Part shown: piece by piece, positions 11,236 to 22,575 of the stretch | Position numbering within the stretch: position 1 is the stretch's first letter | Layout of the letters: each line of letters starts with the position of its first letter | Assembly: GCA_947359465.1 (NCBI GenBank) | Contig: OX375873.1 | Span: forward strand, 76,200,278-76,264,277 | From: Metellina segmentata | Taxonomy: Eukaryota; Arthropoda; Arachnida; Araneae; Tetragnathidae | DNA: 64,000 bases | Direction of reading: 5' to 3' | Notes under the pieces: model-generated | Database searches by the model: none | What the model saw: only the letters and a program-made list of their open reading frames with translations | Told to the model about the DNA's origin: nothing | Made by a program: the position numbers and the translations under genes

Positions 11236-12765
11236 GTTAATGATAGAGTAATTCCAACGAAGAGAGTTAGATATAGAAGCTATTTTTAAGAAAGGAATAT
11301 TTGTTTCTTCCACATCAAACCCTTAAGAATTAATAAAGAACCCTTAAGTATTGATAAAACCACCAACACCAGGCATGCAAAGTCCCAAGGGTCTGACCCT
11401 TATTGGAACACTATAAAATTTTTATGAAAGAGCCCAGTACCCCGAAACATATTACAAACGAGAAAATAATACGAGTAACCAAATATGGAGCGATTCGATC
11501 CCATTTATCAAAAAGGGCCTAAAATCCCAGGGACCCAAAAACCTGGATCCTGATATTGTTTTAACTAACCTCCTCGAGCAAGAGATAAATTATCTATGTG
11601 TAAACATAATAAGGAATTCCGACACACATTTATACTATATGAAGCAAATGGTGTTTTACTTACGCCCCAGATAATTTCTCCAAGTTGGTGCCACTGCATT
11701 CCAATCAATACTATTATCTCCAGAATATCTTGAAAGCAGGGAAGCTAGTTATTTTCAGTTGAAAAATAATAATTCTTGGGGTATTGCTGAGTAGAAGTAT
11801 ATATATTTTTACTTATTTGTATAAAATAACTTGCATTCGTCCAAGTTATTTCATTTTTAATGTTATTAATGGCCTGATTATGAAAACAGCTTTTATTAAA
11901 TCATGAATGTTTAATGAAAATCACTTTATTAAATTTAACTGATTTAAATTGGAATACCCTGATACATGCCATTTGATGCTGGTTCTTTTAATAATACATT
12001 TTTGGTTCAATTTCTCTTTTTAGTACAAGATCTAGAGCTTTTCCTATAACGATGCTTAAACATATTAAAGGATTTCATGCTGTAGATAGCGATTTTTCTT
12101 TATGGGTCGATTCTCTCAATAGAAAAATTACTGATGCACATTATGAGGAAATTACGTATTGTAGTTGATAAATGCATCGAAAATCAAAATATAAAGATCA
12201 TTACCCGGACTTTTATACTGTAATACTTGAAAAACGATGCTCACATGAGAAGTGTATAGAAAAACATTTTTATAATAAACTGAAAATATTATAAGAGAGC
12301 TTTTAACCCTCTTACTTTACTGCAATAAAAATTAAATTATTAAATACTAATGTAAAATGTATCGAAATATATTCAGATATTCTACTTACGTTTAATAAAC
12401 AAATTAAATCTTGCAACTTAATCACATATTGCTTGTATCCCATAATGAGAGGACATGTTCTTTGTTCTCAGTTCATGGCCTTGTAACAATGACAATGGCG
12501 TTTTTCGTTTCAACCTTTCATTAAATACTTTTTTTTATACCAGCAATAGGAAGATACGAAGTTTATTATTTTGAAATCATTATAGAAATTTGGAATTTTG
12601 TTTGAAGAATTGTTTGTTAGATAACAAGTTTCAAATTTTTATCTTTCTCAATCTCAGACCGCAAAGTTAATGATAGAATAATTCCTACTAAGAGAGTTAG
12701 ATATAGAAGCTATTTTTCAGAAAGGAATATTTGTTTCTTCCACATCGCAAACCTTAAGAATCCAT
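11236..12765 (+). repeat. About 105-bp direct repeats 1.4 kb apart
   Basis: CAAAGTTAATGATAGA, AGAGAGTTAGATATAGAAGC and GGAATATTTGTTTCTTCCAC appear in order at 11236-11340 and at 12661-12765, with about one difference in ten. The DNA between them is AT-rich with no protein signature. Their ends do not read as LTRs, so duplication or two copies of one repeat is more likely. Confidence 0.5.
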
Positions 12766-13661
12766 GGCCGTCATAAGGCATATCTCGTTTGGGAGGTAAC
12801 TCTGAGAATACTACAAAAAGTAAATAATAATAAGTTGTAGGTATATAGTATGTATGAGCAGGTTATTTTCGAGATTTATATACTTCGAAATGGAAATTAT
12901 ATTTCGTTTTTAAAATAATCCTAGTTCATCATTATTTTGACTATTCTTTATCATAATTCCTTTCAATTATTCAAAATCATCATAATTCCTTATTATATTT
13001 TGATTATTCGGAATCATCTCACGATCATTATGTTTCAATTATTCAAAATTATTGCAATTCGTAAATATATTTTATTATTCAAAATAATCATAATTGATTG
13101 TCTATATCACATTTTTCAAATCGACAAATTAAACAAATTCGAACAGACTTTACAAACAAGAATTATTCTAACTATAAAACCTAAGATAGTAAAGAAAATA
13201 GCACTTCAAAAAAAGAGGATAGGGTATTTTCCCCATATGGCATTGTACTAACTGTACTCTTGCAACCAGTTGCCAGAAGGAGGTTATAGTGAAGGTTGTT
13301 GCTTTAGTCCTGAGGCTGATCATCCTGGTTTTGAATGTTGAAATTTGAAACCAAAATACAAATAACTCGTCAATTTGTTATTAAAAATTCTACAAAATAT
13401 GAAATGAGTAGTGTAGTAGGTCTAGTGTTGGACTAATACGGGGCTTGCCTTTTGCTTACTTATGAAAACTCTTTATTAAAAAGATCAGAAGCCGAAACAA
13501 TACACAAAGCATTTACACAATACAATGTATTTAGCATACAAACTTTATACATTCGCAGACGGCTATTGTGCAAATTAAAGATAATTTCGTGATGAGCTAC
13601 TTAACTTATTTCGGCACTGTTCTTTCTTCTACACGTTTTGTTTTTCGGTGCTAATTATTTA
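12766..13661. other. AT-rich stretch with ATTCAAAATCAT-like short repeats
   Basis: Between about 12925 and 13100 the motifs ATAATTCC, TTATTCAAAAT and ATCATAAT recur irregularly. This produces a low-complexity I/F-rich frame that I do not regard as a gene. Nothing else recognised. Confidence 0.4.
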
Positions 13662-13732
13662 ATAAAACCGTACATTGAGTTTTCAATGTACGGTTTTATT
13701 TCACGAGGTGACGGGCACCTCATGAAATAAAA
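13662..13732. repeat. Two overlapping hairpins
   Basis: Hairpin 1: AATAAAACCGTACATTGA (13662-13679) pairs perfectly with 13683-13700 across a 3-nt loop. Hairpin 2: TTTTATTTCACGAGGTG (13694-13710) pairs with 13716-13732, one mismatch, across ACGGG. TTTTATT (13694-13700) belongs to both stems, so the two folds exclude each other. Confidence 0.65.
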
Positions 13733-13799
13733 CATGTTTCTCAAATACTCAATGTTGACAAACAAATTTTTTTTTCTCTATACAATTGACGTTGTACAT

Positions 13800-13985
13800 C
13801 TGTACTATTCCCAATATCCGACTTCTAACTTTTCGGTCTTTAGAACTATAGGGGCAAACTGAAGGAGGGTCCAGAGAGTGAGAAGCCGCTACTCCCGACA
13901 CCTTGCGATTACGAACCGCGATTTGAACCCGGGACAGACTGGTTAAACGGACAAATGCTATAACCACTTTACCAGCTACGCGACT
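13800..13985 (-). mobile_element. tRNA-derived SINE, third head type
   Basis: The minus-strand head GCGTAGCTGGTAAAGTGG, with the B box CCCGGGTTCAAATCG (complement of 13919-13933), looks tRNA-derived. It continues into CGGTTCGTAATCGCAAGG and TCGGGAGTAGCGGCTTC. This body is unlike SINE-A. The cloverleaf is imperfect, so it is not a tRNA gene. Confidence 0.45.
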
Positions 13986-14203
13986 TATGTATTATTACCG
14001 TCTACCTTCCAAAGGCAGAATATGCGGGCGGTATCGATGCCGTAAGATCTCAGAAGGGTAAGTCACGTGGGTTTACGAATCGACCTGTAATTGGTCGGTA
14101 CCATGACCATCACGACCCACATGAATGGTCAACAAAGAGCAGAATAGTGTTTTCAATAACGCTGGATAAGCATTAAACCAATCAATGATTTATCCCACAT
14201 TAG

Positions 14204-14345
14204 GATTCATGCTTTTTGCTACTATCACGTAACGGATCTTCTAACCGAGTGATAGGCAGAAATAACATGAAACTGCGCCCACATTCTCCGACTGTTTCAT
14301 TTGAAGGTCTATGATTATTAACACAACAGAAAGATTTATACATTT
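14204..14345 (+). repeat. Dispersed foldback repeat, copy 1
   Basis: TTCATGCTTTTTGCTAC followed by TATCACG, ACCGAGTGATAGGCAGAAAT and AACATGAA, with the outer parts partly complementary. The same order of blocks is found at 36625-36745. No family recognised. Confidence 0.45.
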
Positions 14346-14957
14346 TTGAACTTGGGAAAACAAGACAGGATATTACAGAGCAAAAACGTTTCACATTAAA
14401 TGATCCCCGCCAGGCGTCTGGCCCCGGTTTCTGGACGACCCACCGATATGGAGGTCCTGGATTGAAATAAATAAAAAAGAACACTTAAATTACGACGTGT
14501 TAAAAAGGTAATCCGGTCTGAGCAAATAAGTTTGTGCATTTCTTAATACTATATATTGTACATCAATACCTACCCAAAAATAAACGTCTAGACAGAGGTA
14601 GTCTAGACTTGTAAATACCCCGAAATGACGACAGAGTTTGATCGTGCGATGCTCTCTGCGATGACAGACAGACTTGGAGGACCTAGAATCAATACTAAGA
14701 ATTTCAAAATTCGGAATTCCATTCGGGATGAAAATCCAATTCACGGATTCGAATTATGCGTTTTCTGAATTGAAGAAAGGGTTTATTAAAACTGATCAGA
14801 AATGCTATCGAACTCGGAGGCAGGTGTGTATTCAGGGGAAGGACCCAAGGGGCTAGGGATCTATGACAGTGGCGTAGCTAGGGTAAGCGACAGGAGGCTC
14901 TTTTGTCACCGTTATTCGTTTAAAATACCTTTTTAAAGGGGTGTTTTAAACACAAGC

Positions 14958-15213
14958 AGATCAATCGAACTAGTGGTTAGGGTGGTTTTTGGGTCGAAAG
15001 GTTCCTAGTTCGAGGGGGTAAGGCATAGATGTTTGTCCGTCTGGTGTGAATGTTTAGCCTCTCTATAAACGGGTGTGTCTTGAATGTATGGTATGTGTGT
15101 GCGGTACAAGGTGAACCTATTCCCCATGGACCACCAGGATAACGCCAAGTCGTTCACAATTCTGCCCTTCTAGCGTCATGATGTCTAAAGCACGTCTAAC
15201 AAAAATTTTAACT
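14958..15213 (+). mobile_element. SINE-B, copy 1
   Basis: A degenerate tRNA-like head (CGAACTAGTGGTTAGGGTGG, then AGGTTCCTAGTTCGAG) is followed by a body with GCATAGATGTTTGTC, GTCTGGTGTGAATGT, GCCTCTCTATAAACGGG, CAGGATAACGCCAAG and TCTAAAGCACGTCTAAC. The same body recurs at 15250-15630. Confidence 0.6.
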
Positions 15214-15249
15214 GGCCGCGTTTTTGTTAACACATTTTATTTTAAGTGC

Positions 15250-15630
15250 AAATCGACTAATTGGGAAGGTGGTCAGGACTTCTAGATCAAAAGGCCTCTG
15301 GTTTGAATCGGGAACGAATGATAGCATAGATGTTTGTCTGTCTGGTGTGAATGTGTGGCCTCTCTAAACGGGTTGTGCCTTGAATATATGGTATTAAAAT
15401 TCGGACTGGACTATAAAATTGCAAAAAATTCGGACTACCTGTGTGCCAAATTTCATTATTGTAAGTGTCATTGATTCGTCAGGACACGGCGAACACACAC
15501 ACACAATACACGAACTTCATTTTATAAAAGTAGATATGTATGTGAGGTGCAACGTGAATTCAACCATCAGGATAACACCAAAGGGGTTCATGATTCCGGC
15601 TTTGGAATGCCTAAAGCACTTCTAAGAACA
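15250..15630 (+). mobile_element. SINE-B, copy 2, interrupted
   Basis: Head (GGTGGTCAGGACTTCTAG, CTCTGGTTTGAATCGGG) and first body half (GTCTGGTGTGAATGTG, CCTCTCTAAACGGG, CCTTGAATATATGG) run to about 15394. The second half (CAGGATAACACCAAAG, CCTAAAGCACTTCTAAG) resumes near 15538. The roughly 143 bp between the halves are absent from copy 1 and include the tail repeat at 15444-15535. Confidence 0.6.
15444..15535 (+). repeat. Dispersed tail repeat, copy 2 (inside SINE-B)
   Basis: Same blocks as 5862-5950 (CAAATTTCATTATTGTAAG, GATTCGTCAGGACACGGCGA), with a slightly longer AC run. It forms most of an insertion in SINE-B, which makes it a short mobile fragment rather than chance similarity. Confidence 0.55.
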
Positions 15631-15849
15631 AAAATTCAAATTGGCTGGGCATTGGTAAAAAAATTAAGCGCAATTTTGTCAGTGTCAGAAGTATTAGTAG
15701 TGTGCATGTCAGTGCAATGCAATCCATTTTTAATGCAACACTTAAGCGGTCACTTATTCCTTTCTCGTGGCTCTCTGGTAGACCAAGCATTAAACATCTC
15801 ACAAACGCATAGAGAGAGTATGTACAATGAAGGGTCTGCATTTTTTTAA

Positions 15850-17180
15850 CCTCGTTCTAGAGATCTATTATCATAAGCCATTAACAAATACCGACTTTAG
15901 GTTAATTTTTATTCATATTCAATTGTCAATTTAAATAAAAAAAATTATTTTGAACCTCAAAAATTAATATGGTAATCAATTAATATGGTAAGTCTATCAA
16001 TTTTTTTTTTTTTAAATAACAATCTTTATTTGTAATTTTAGAGACTTAGATTTTCTCTAATTAAACTTGCTTTGACAAAAAATGTTTGATAGTTTTCAAC
16101 ACAAAATAAACATCATTGAAATGATTAAAAATATGTATTCTATATTTGTTTATTTGGTGTTCAAAAACTATTAAATATGCTTGGTAGAAGCAAGTTCAGA
16201 GAAAATCGAAGTCAATAGATCACACAAGCAACAGGTCTCTAAAACAGTCAGAAGTATTGTTAAATACAACGCTGAATTAAAATTGATGCAATTCGGATGA
16301 GGGAAAAAAGAGAGATCATTGCGCCGACTCCAAAACAATTTTCTGAACCATGCCTGGGAAAAAGATAAACTAAAGTTCAACATTTTTTAGAACTCTCTGA
16401 CAGGGAATTATCATTAAAATATAAATAAACTTCAAAGAAAGAATAATGCAATTTAAAAGATCTATTTATAGCAAAATTCTTGCATATTTTTTTAACGTTA
16501 CGAAATTGGTAAACAAACGACTGAATTCGCCATTTTTTATGAAAAAAAGAGAAACTCCGAAGTTTCTTATGTTTTATAACAAATAAATATCTATTTTCGT
16601 GAATGAAAAGTTCAGTTAGAAGCATAATAAAGCTTAGAACGTAATACATTTGCATAGCGAGCTATTCCGATAGTAAAAATGCTTTTTGAATAAATCTCTT
16701 ACTTCTACAAGTGAAAACATTTAAACATATTTTCGGAGTCTGGAGTCATCAAAATGTTTCAGCGGCAACTGAAATTCCCAAAGAACTACACGTTATATCC
16801 TTTTTTAGAATATTTACAACCATTATTTTTTAATTCATTAACGTTTTAAATATAATGACTCAATAAATTTTGATGAGTTGGTTCCGCTGAACTGGAAATT
16901 CAGCACTTTAATGAACTATAGCAGTATTTTAAATACTTTCGAAGAAATTCTTTTAAATATCTAAAAAAAATTTTAAGAACAAAAATAATTTCTGAAAAGA
17001 ATTTTAAAAACATGCTAGACAATACTTGACATAATTATCTATGGATGGTTGTTGTCAAAATCGATTTTGATTCACAACAATCGAAATAATTTTGCAAATT
17101 GCTTGTAATGTTTTTGAAAACGCAGATAAGTATAAGGTTTGGCGGTTTTCCTTAGATATATTTTATTTTTAGGTTATTTC
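15850..17180. other. Unassigned AT-rich stretch
   Basis: Low GC and homopolymer runs. Short frames at 16171-16655 have no recognisable domain. Confidence 0.4.
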
Positions 17181-18050
17181 TGTTATTGTTTTGGACATTT
17201 CTAATTTCGAAGGAGTTTAATGAATTAGAATTTAAGACATTTTTGGGGAATTCTTCGGTCAAAAACATCTGAGTCTAACAAATCATTGAATTTGAGAATT
17301 TAAAACCATAGTCGCTTCAAATTTATAAATCGTTTTAACTCTCCAAGTGATTTTGACGAGATATATCTCGTCTATAAAGATCTAACCCATTTCGATAATG
17401 ACAAGATATCTCGTCATTAAGATGTTGCTCTTTTTTTTTTCATTATTATTTTGGGCATTTTTAATTTTGAAGAAGTTTAATGGATTAGGATTTAAGACAT
17501 TTTTGGGGAATTCTTAGGTCAAAAACATCTGAGCCTAACAAATCATTGAATTTGAGAATTTAAAACCATAGTCGCTTTAAATTTATAAATCGTTTAACTC
17601 TCCAAGTGATTTCGACGAGATATATCTCGTCTATAAAGATCTAACCCATTTCGATAATGACGAGATATCTCGTCATTAAGATGTTGCTCTTTTTTTTTTT
17701 CATTATTATTTTGGGCATTTTTAATTTTGAAGAAGTTTAATGGATTAGGATTTAAGACATTTTTGGGGAATTCTTAGGTCAAAAACATCTGAGCCTAACA
17801 AATCATTGAATTTGAGAATTTAAAACCATAGTCGCTTTAAATTTATAAATCGTTTAACTCTCCAAGTGATTTCGACGAGATATATCTCGTCTATAAAGAT
17901 CTAACCCATTTCGATAATGACGAGATATCTCGTCATCAAGATGTTGCTCATTTTTTTGATTATTTTGGGCATTTTTAAATTTGAAGAAGTTTAATGGATT
18001 AGGATTTAAGACATTTTTTGGGAATTCTTAGGTCAAAAACATCTGATCCA
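17181..18050 (+). repeat. 260-bp tandem repeat, 3.4 copies
   Basis: Units lie at about 17181-17440, 17441-17700, 17701-17954 and a partial copy to 18050, set by the recurring TTTTGGGGAATTCTT at 17241, 17501 and 17761. Units 2 and 3 are nearly identical; unit 1 is more diverged. Each full unit carries the exact 18-bp palindrome GACGAGATATATCTCGTC (17355-17372, 17614-17631, 17874-17891). About 40 bp later comes a second palindrome centred on GAGATATCTC (22 bp and perfect at 17656-17677). Confidence 0.85.
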
Positions 18051-18943
18051 AAAACACCTGATCAGTTTTCTTCTTTTAACGAGATAACTCGTCCATCACG
18101 ATCCGGTCAGTTTTGCTATTGACAAGATACCTCGTAGATAAACAACCATCAGAGGTGTTAATAAATAATCTTTCATAAAACTGATGATAATGAAACACGA
18201 AAGCGTTCCGAAACACTGCTCTCTTATAACGAAGGCTTTTTATGTTATTGCCAAAAGTCATTTTTATTTACATCTTTTTGAACTTATGTTTTCATTAGTT
18301 CCGAGGAACACTGGGCAGTTCCGAAAAAAGTGGTAAAAGAAAGTGTACGAAGGGTTTTTCCGTCACAGTTCGATAAGGAAGCAGCGGTTCAAGTAACAAA
18401 CAGAAACCGACACTATCCGCAAGTGCAACGGAAGCGAAACTTGAAAGGGCGTGAAGCATGACCAAAGCTGTATATCTCAGTCCGATTGCTATTTAAAACA
18501 AGGACCACTAACCTCGTCCTCACGCGCGAAACCGGTCTCTTTAATCAGTGCCTCTTCCCGAGATAACGTTAACAAACGCCTAACGGGTTAGAACAAGTCA
18601 ATGTGCGTTTTACTTTGCACCCTAAACACGGGAGATACCAACAGTTCTTCCGCGTAGAAAGCTGCTTGAAGGCAAGGGCCGAAATGTAGAATAAAGGGGG
18701 TATAGGTTTTTGTTTGGGTGGGGAAAGGTTTTGTAATCATGGTACACTCTCTACACATATAATCAATCATAGCTTATGAAAAATAAAACCTTTAAATTAT
18801 GACTACCATAGTTCTTGCAGTCCGAAACAAAAATTAAATTGCCCCGGAGTGGGGGAGCGTCTTGAAATTAACAGAACATCCTGCAGAGGCGAGTAGACAA
18901 AATGGTGCTCGCCAGTCATGTTTAAGACCCCAAAGAGTAAGTA
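18051..18943. other. Unassigned stretch with decayed GAGATATCTC-like motifs
   Basis: ACGAGATAACTCGT near 18080 and ACAAGATACCTCGT near 18122 look like worn copies of the palindromes in the repeat to the left. The rest shows no feature, apart from GTGGGGAAAGG ... CTCTACACATATAAT near 18717, which recurs near 20264. Confidence 0.45.
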
Positions 18944-19732
18944 CAGGGTGGCAACAAAATCCTAGAAATAAAGTTCCCTGATATTTCCATGATTTCCCTG
19001 ATAGTCTCACAAAAATTTCCCTGATTTAACTATTCCCTTTAGAAATGTTGTGATCCGTGATTGGTATCGATATACAGCGTCCACCCAACACTATTTTTAA
19101 ATATTTAAGGTCAGAGGGTGTAAAAGGATCATTCTTCACAAATATTTTGCATTTTTTCTCTACAGATATTTTAATTGTTATTGTAAGGGTTGGAAACCTT
19201 AATGGAATTTTTTTAATTAAAATTGAAAAAACTTTAGAAAAAATGCAAAATATTTTATGAAGTTTTTACACCTGACACTACATTGTCATACTATTCATCG
19301 AAACCAAATGCAATTATACATAAAAAATTCTACAAAAATGTAATTGCAAACAAATATAATTAATTTAATACACAATAAACATAATTTGTTACACAAATTT
19401 CAAATTGTATCCCACAAGTTGTATCGCTAGTCTCACGGCGACAAGACTCTGCAGCCGCGAAAAAAACGTGGCATTCAAAAATTACGACGCTATGGTTCTT
19501 AATTCTAATTACAATTTCGGCGAATAAGATTTATTCGATTCTCAAAAGCACTCGTAATCGCGCATCTCTAAATAGGACAAACGATAATGGTAGACATTTA
19601 AGCTGTCAAAATTTCCCTGATTTTTTGTAAAATTTGGAAATTTTCCCTGAGATTTCCCTGATTTTTCCAGAAATAAAAAGTTTCCAGAGAATTCCCTGAT
19701 TTCCCGGTTTTCCAGGTTCTGTTACCACCCTG
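18944..19732. mobile_element. hAT-like non-autonomous element with TTCCCTGA repeats
   Basis: The ends CAGGGTGGCAACA and TGTTACCACCCTG are inverted repeats with one mismatch. TTCCCTGA or TTTCCCTGAT recurs several times within about 110 bp of each end on opposite strands, as in hAT subterminal repeats. AGTAAGT stands one base outside both ends, compatible with an 8-bp duplication that has changed slightly. At 789 bp, it has only one 67-codon frame and no transposase motif. Confidence 0.65.
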
Positions 19733-19914
19733 AAGTAAGTCTAGATAGTCAGAAAGCCCAATACGAAGTAAATGAGCTTGTATTGACGTTCAGATGGAAT
19801 CAGATGGTCATGTGTAGTTGGGACCCTAACAAGCGACTCCTAGAGCTTTAGGTAAATTGCGTTCAACAGATTTGTCAGAAAGGCTGGTTCAAACCTTTCC
19901 AATATCTCTTTTAA

Positions 19915-20520
19915 AAAAATTGATTTTATTCATCTTTCAAACAAATATGTAAGTGTATGCAAACAATATGCAAGATGTTTAATGGGAAAATGCTAACAGA
20001 GAAAAACGTTCATTAAAAACTAAATATCTCAGGCATTTAGTATCAAAGATACCAGTTTAAAGATAAAAAGTCGTGCTTGTGCGAGGCTGTGAACAAAGAA
20101 ATTCTACAGTAAATTACCAAAGCTTCTAAAACAAAAAGAAAAAAAAACGGTTTATCCACATTGTCACATGCAATCTTGTAAATCGTAATATTTTTTTTTA
20201 ATTTTTTGAAATTTCACAATCACAACATTATTGTAAAAAGGGTTACAGGTTTTAGTTGTGGAGGGGAAAGGATCTCGAATCATTATGTATACACTCTCCA
20301 CGCATATAATAAGCAAAAATAGCAATATATAGATTTTGATTCATCTTTCAAACAATTCCGTAACAATGTTTACCGTAATCAATAGCCGTTTATTTTATGC
20401 TAAATGCATCAGGCAGTAAGTGTTCAAGATTCCGGTTTCAAACTACAAAGAAGTCGCACATGAACCCAAGGCCGTAAACAAATAAATTCTATCGTACAAA
20501 TTTTCAAAGCTTTTAAACAA
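19915..20520 (+). repeat. Diverged tandem duplication, about 416-bp period
   Basis: ATTCATCTTTCAAACAA, ACAATG/ATGC-rich blocks, AGTATCAAAGATACC versus AGTGTTCAAGATTCC, and AAAGCTTCTAAAC versus AAAGCTTTTAAAC recur in order near 19930-20140 and 20340-20520. Confidence 0.5.
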
Positions 20521-20838
20521 AAAAATATGAATACACGTGAGAATTCCAAATTCAAATAAAGTCAAAGTCAAACATTTATATCAGACCCTATTCAGAAAAA
20601 GGCTTCAAACTCCTCTAAAAGAATTGACAGACTACCATTTTGTCTCAATTTTTTATTCTTATCGTTTCTATACACAGAAACAAATTTTCTGCTCATCAGC
20701 ATGTGAGAACAATTAATTAAACACACGTTGCGGTGAAATGTATTTACAATATTTACATCGAGGTATTCTCGTGTAAAGTTGGTGTTCCTTTCCACCGTGA
20801 CGGGAGTATCGTGCCAAAATTCAAAACCTCCTAAAATT

Positions 20839-21825
20839 GCGATCTCCACAATCATATTTTGCTTATCGTAATTTACTCATTTTTTAAATCATAAAAGTGC
20901 CCCCGCAAAAGGGTACTTTAATAATCTGAGAAAAGGGGCAGAAGACAGATCCCCATCCCTTCTGCCCATTCCGCTTGCGTTTTTATTTTTAATAGCAAAT
21001 TGAGCAGACAAAAAAGGGCTAATGAGATAGTCCATAGCAATGCCACACAGATTTTTGCAAGTAGGTCGTGGAGAGAGTACCAAATGCGATCTCCACAATC
21101 ATATTTGGCTAATCATAATACATATTTTTCAAATCGTAAAACTGCCCTAGCAAAGGCGATTTTGATGAAATGAGAAAAGCCGCAGAAGACAGATCCCCAT
21201 CCCCTCTGCCCCAATCTGCTTGCGTTTTTATTTTTAATAGCAAATTGAGCAGACAAAAAGGGCTTTTGAGATAGTACATAGCAATGCCACACAGATTTTT
21301 GCAAATAGGTCGTGGAGAGAGTACCAAATGCGATCTCCACAATCATATTTGGCTAATCATAATACATATTTTTCAAATCGTAAAACTGCCCTCGCAAAAG
21401 GGCGCTTTTGATAAACTGAGAAAAGGGGCAGAAGACAGATCCCCATCCCTTCTGCCCATTCCGCTTGCGTTTTTATTTTTAATAGCAAATTGAGCAGACA
21501 AAAAAGGGCTAATGAGATAGTCCATAGCAATGCCCCACAGATATTTGCAAGTAGGTAGTGGAGAGAGTACCAAATGCGATCTCCACAATCATAACACATA
21601 TTTTTCAAATCATTAAACTGCCCTCGCAAAAGGGCGCTTTTGATGAAATGAGAAAAGGGGCGGAAGACTGAATTCCTTACCCCTTCTCGACCCCCCCCCC
21701 CCCCGGCCGACCCTTCCGCCTGCGTTTTAATCTTTAATGGGAAATAAAGCAGATAAAAAAGGGGTAGTGGGATGGCCCACAGAAATGCCACACGAATTTC
21801 AGCAAACAAGGTAGTGGAGAATCGA
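20839..21825. repeat. 245-bp tandem repeat, four copies
   Basis: GCGATCTCCACAATCATA opens each copy at 20839, 21086, 21330 and 21576 (periods 247, 244, 246). Shared blocks include ACTGCCCTCGCAAAAGGGCG, GACAGATCCCCATCCC and TTTTAATAGCAAATTGAGC. The fourth copy is more diverged and holds a run of C near 21690-21705. Minus-strand frames of up to 187 codons across the copies are the repeat read in different phases, not a gene. Confidence 0.85.
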
Positions 21826-22277
21826 GGTAGTTTACAGTAGTAGTATTCGAACGAACGAGGTCGGTACATGCATGAAAGCACTGGAAAGAGAAGGAGAAAA
21901 CGCGTCGAAATCAGTGGCATGACCGTGGCCTACATGATACAAGCGCGACCGAACGAAGTGCTGGATTTCTGGGTAGAATAGATAATGCGTGAGAATGGAT
22001 GAAAAAAAAGCTCAGCTTATGTAACGAAAATAAATAATCGACCTCATATCTGATGCAAACTTCAACGAAAAATGCTCACCTGCACTTTCAAAACCATGAA
22101 TGTGCAAATCCACGGCGCTTCAAAGTACACGTAAAACTCGCAGGGTTTGCATAAAAGATAGGTTTGAAGTATGAATGTTTTATTTGCTTTTAATTATTAC
22201 CGGAGCAAGAGTCGTTTCAAAATCGTTTCACTTTCGATCGTTTTCAGGAAGTCTAAATGAACCGAATGATGGTGTAT

Positions 22278-22575
22278 TAATGAAAACATTTTATACATTT
22301 CCAAATGCTCTCGTCTAAGATGTAATTAGCATTGGACTTTTTTCATTTTGGCATTGCAAATGTTCTAGTCGGGCAACATCACTCGATTATTCATCTTGAT
22401 CAATTTCGATTGATTTCCATCGTCTTTATGAAAGCATTTTTTATACTTACAAAAGCTATCGTGTTAGATGTAATTAACATTGTATTTTTTTTTTTCAAAA
22501 GTAATAATTGGGCAACAGCGCTCGATTACTTGTCTTGACTAGTTACTTCCATTAATTTTCATCGTACTCTTTATT
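22278..22575 (+). repeat. Diverged tandem duplication, about 152-bp period
   Basis: GATGTAATTAGCATTG / GATGTAATTAACATTG, GGGCAACATCACTCGATTA / GGGCAACAGCGCTCGATTA and TTTCCATCGTCTTTAT / TTTTCATCGTACTCTTTAT pair up between 22278-22429 and 22430-22575. Confidence 0.6.

Noticed and set aside
21357..21920. 187-codon minus-strand open frame
   Set aside because: It lies across the 245-bp tandem repeat, and the same sequence is read in other phases in neighbouring units. No domain and no sign of selection on the frame.
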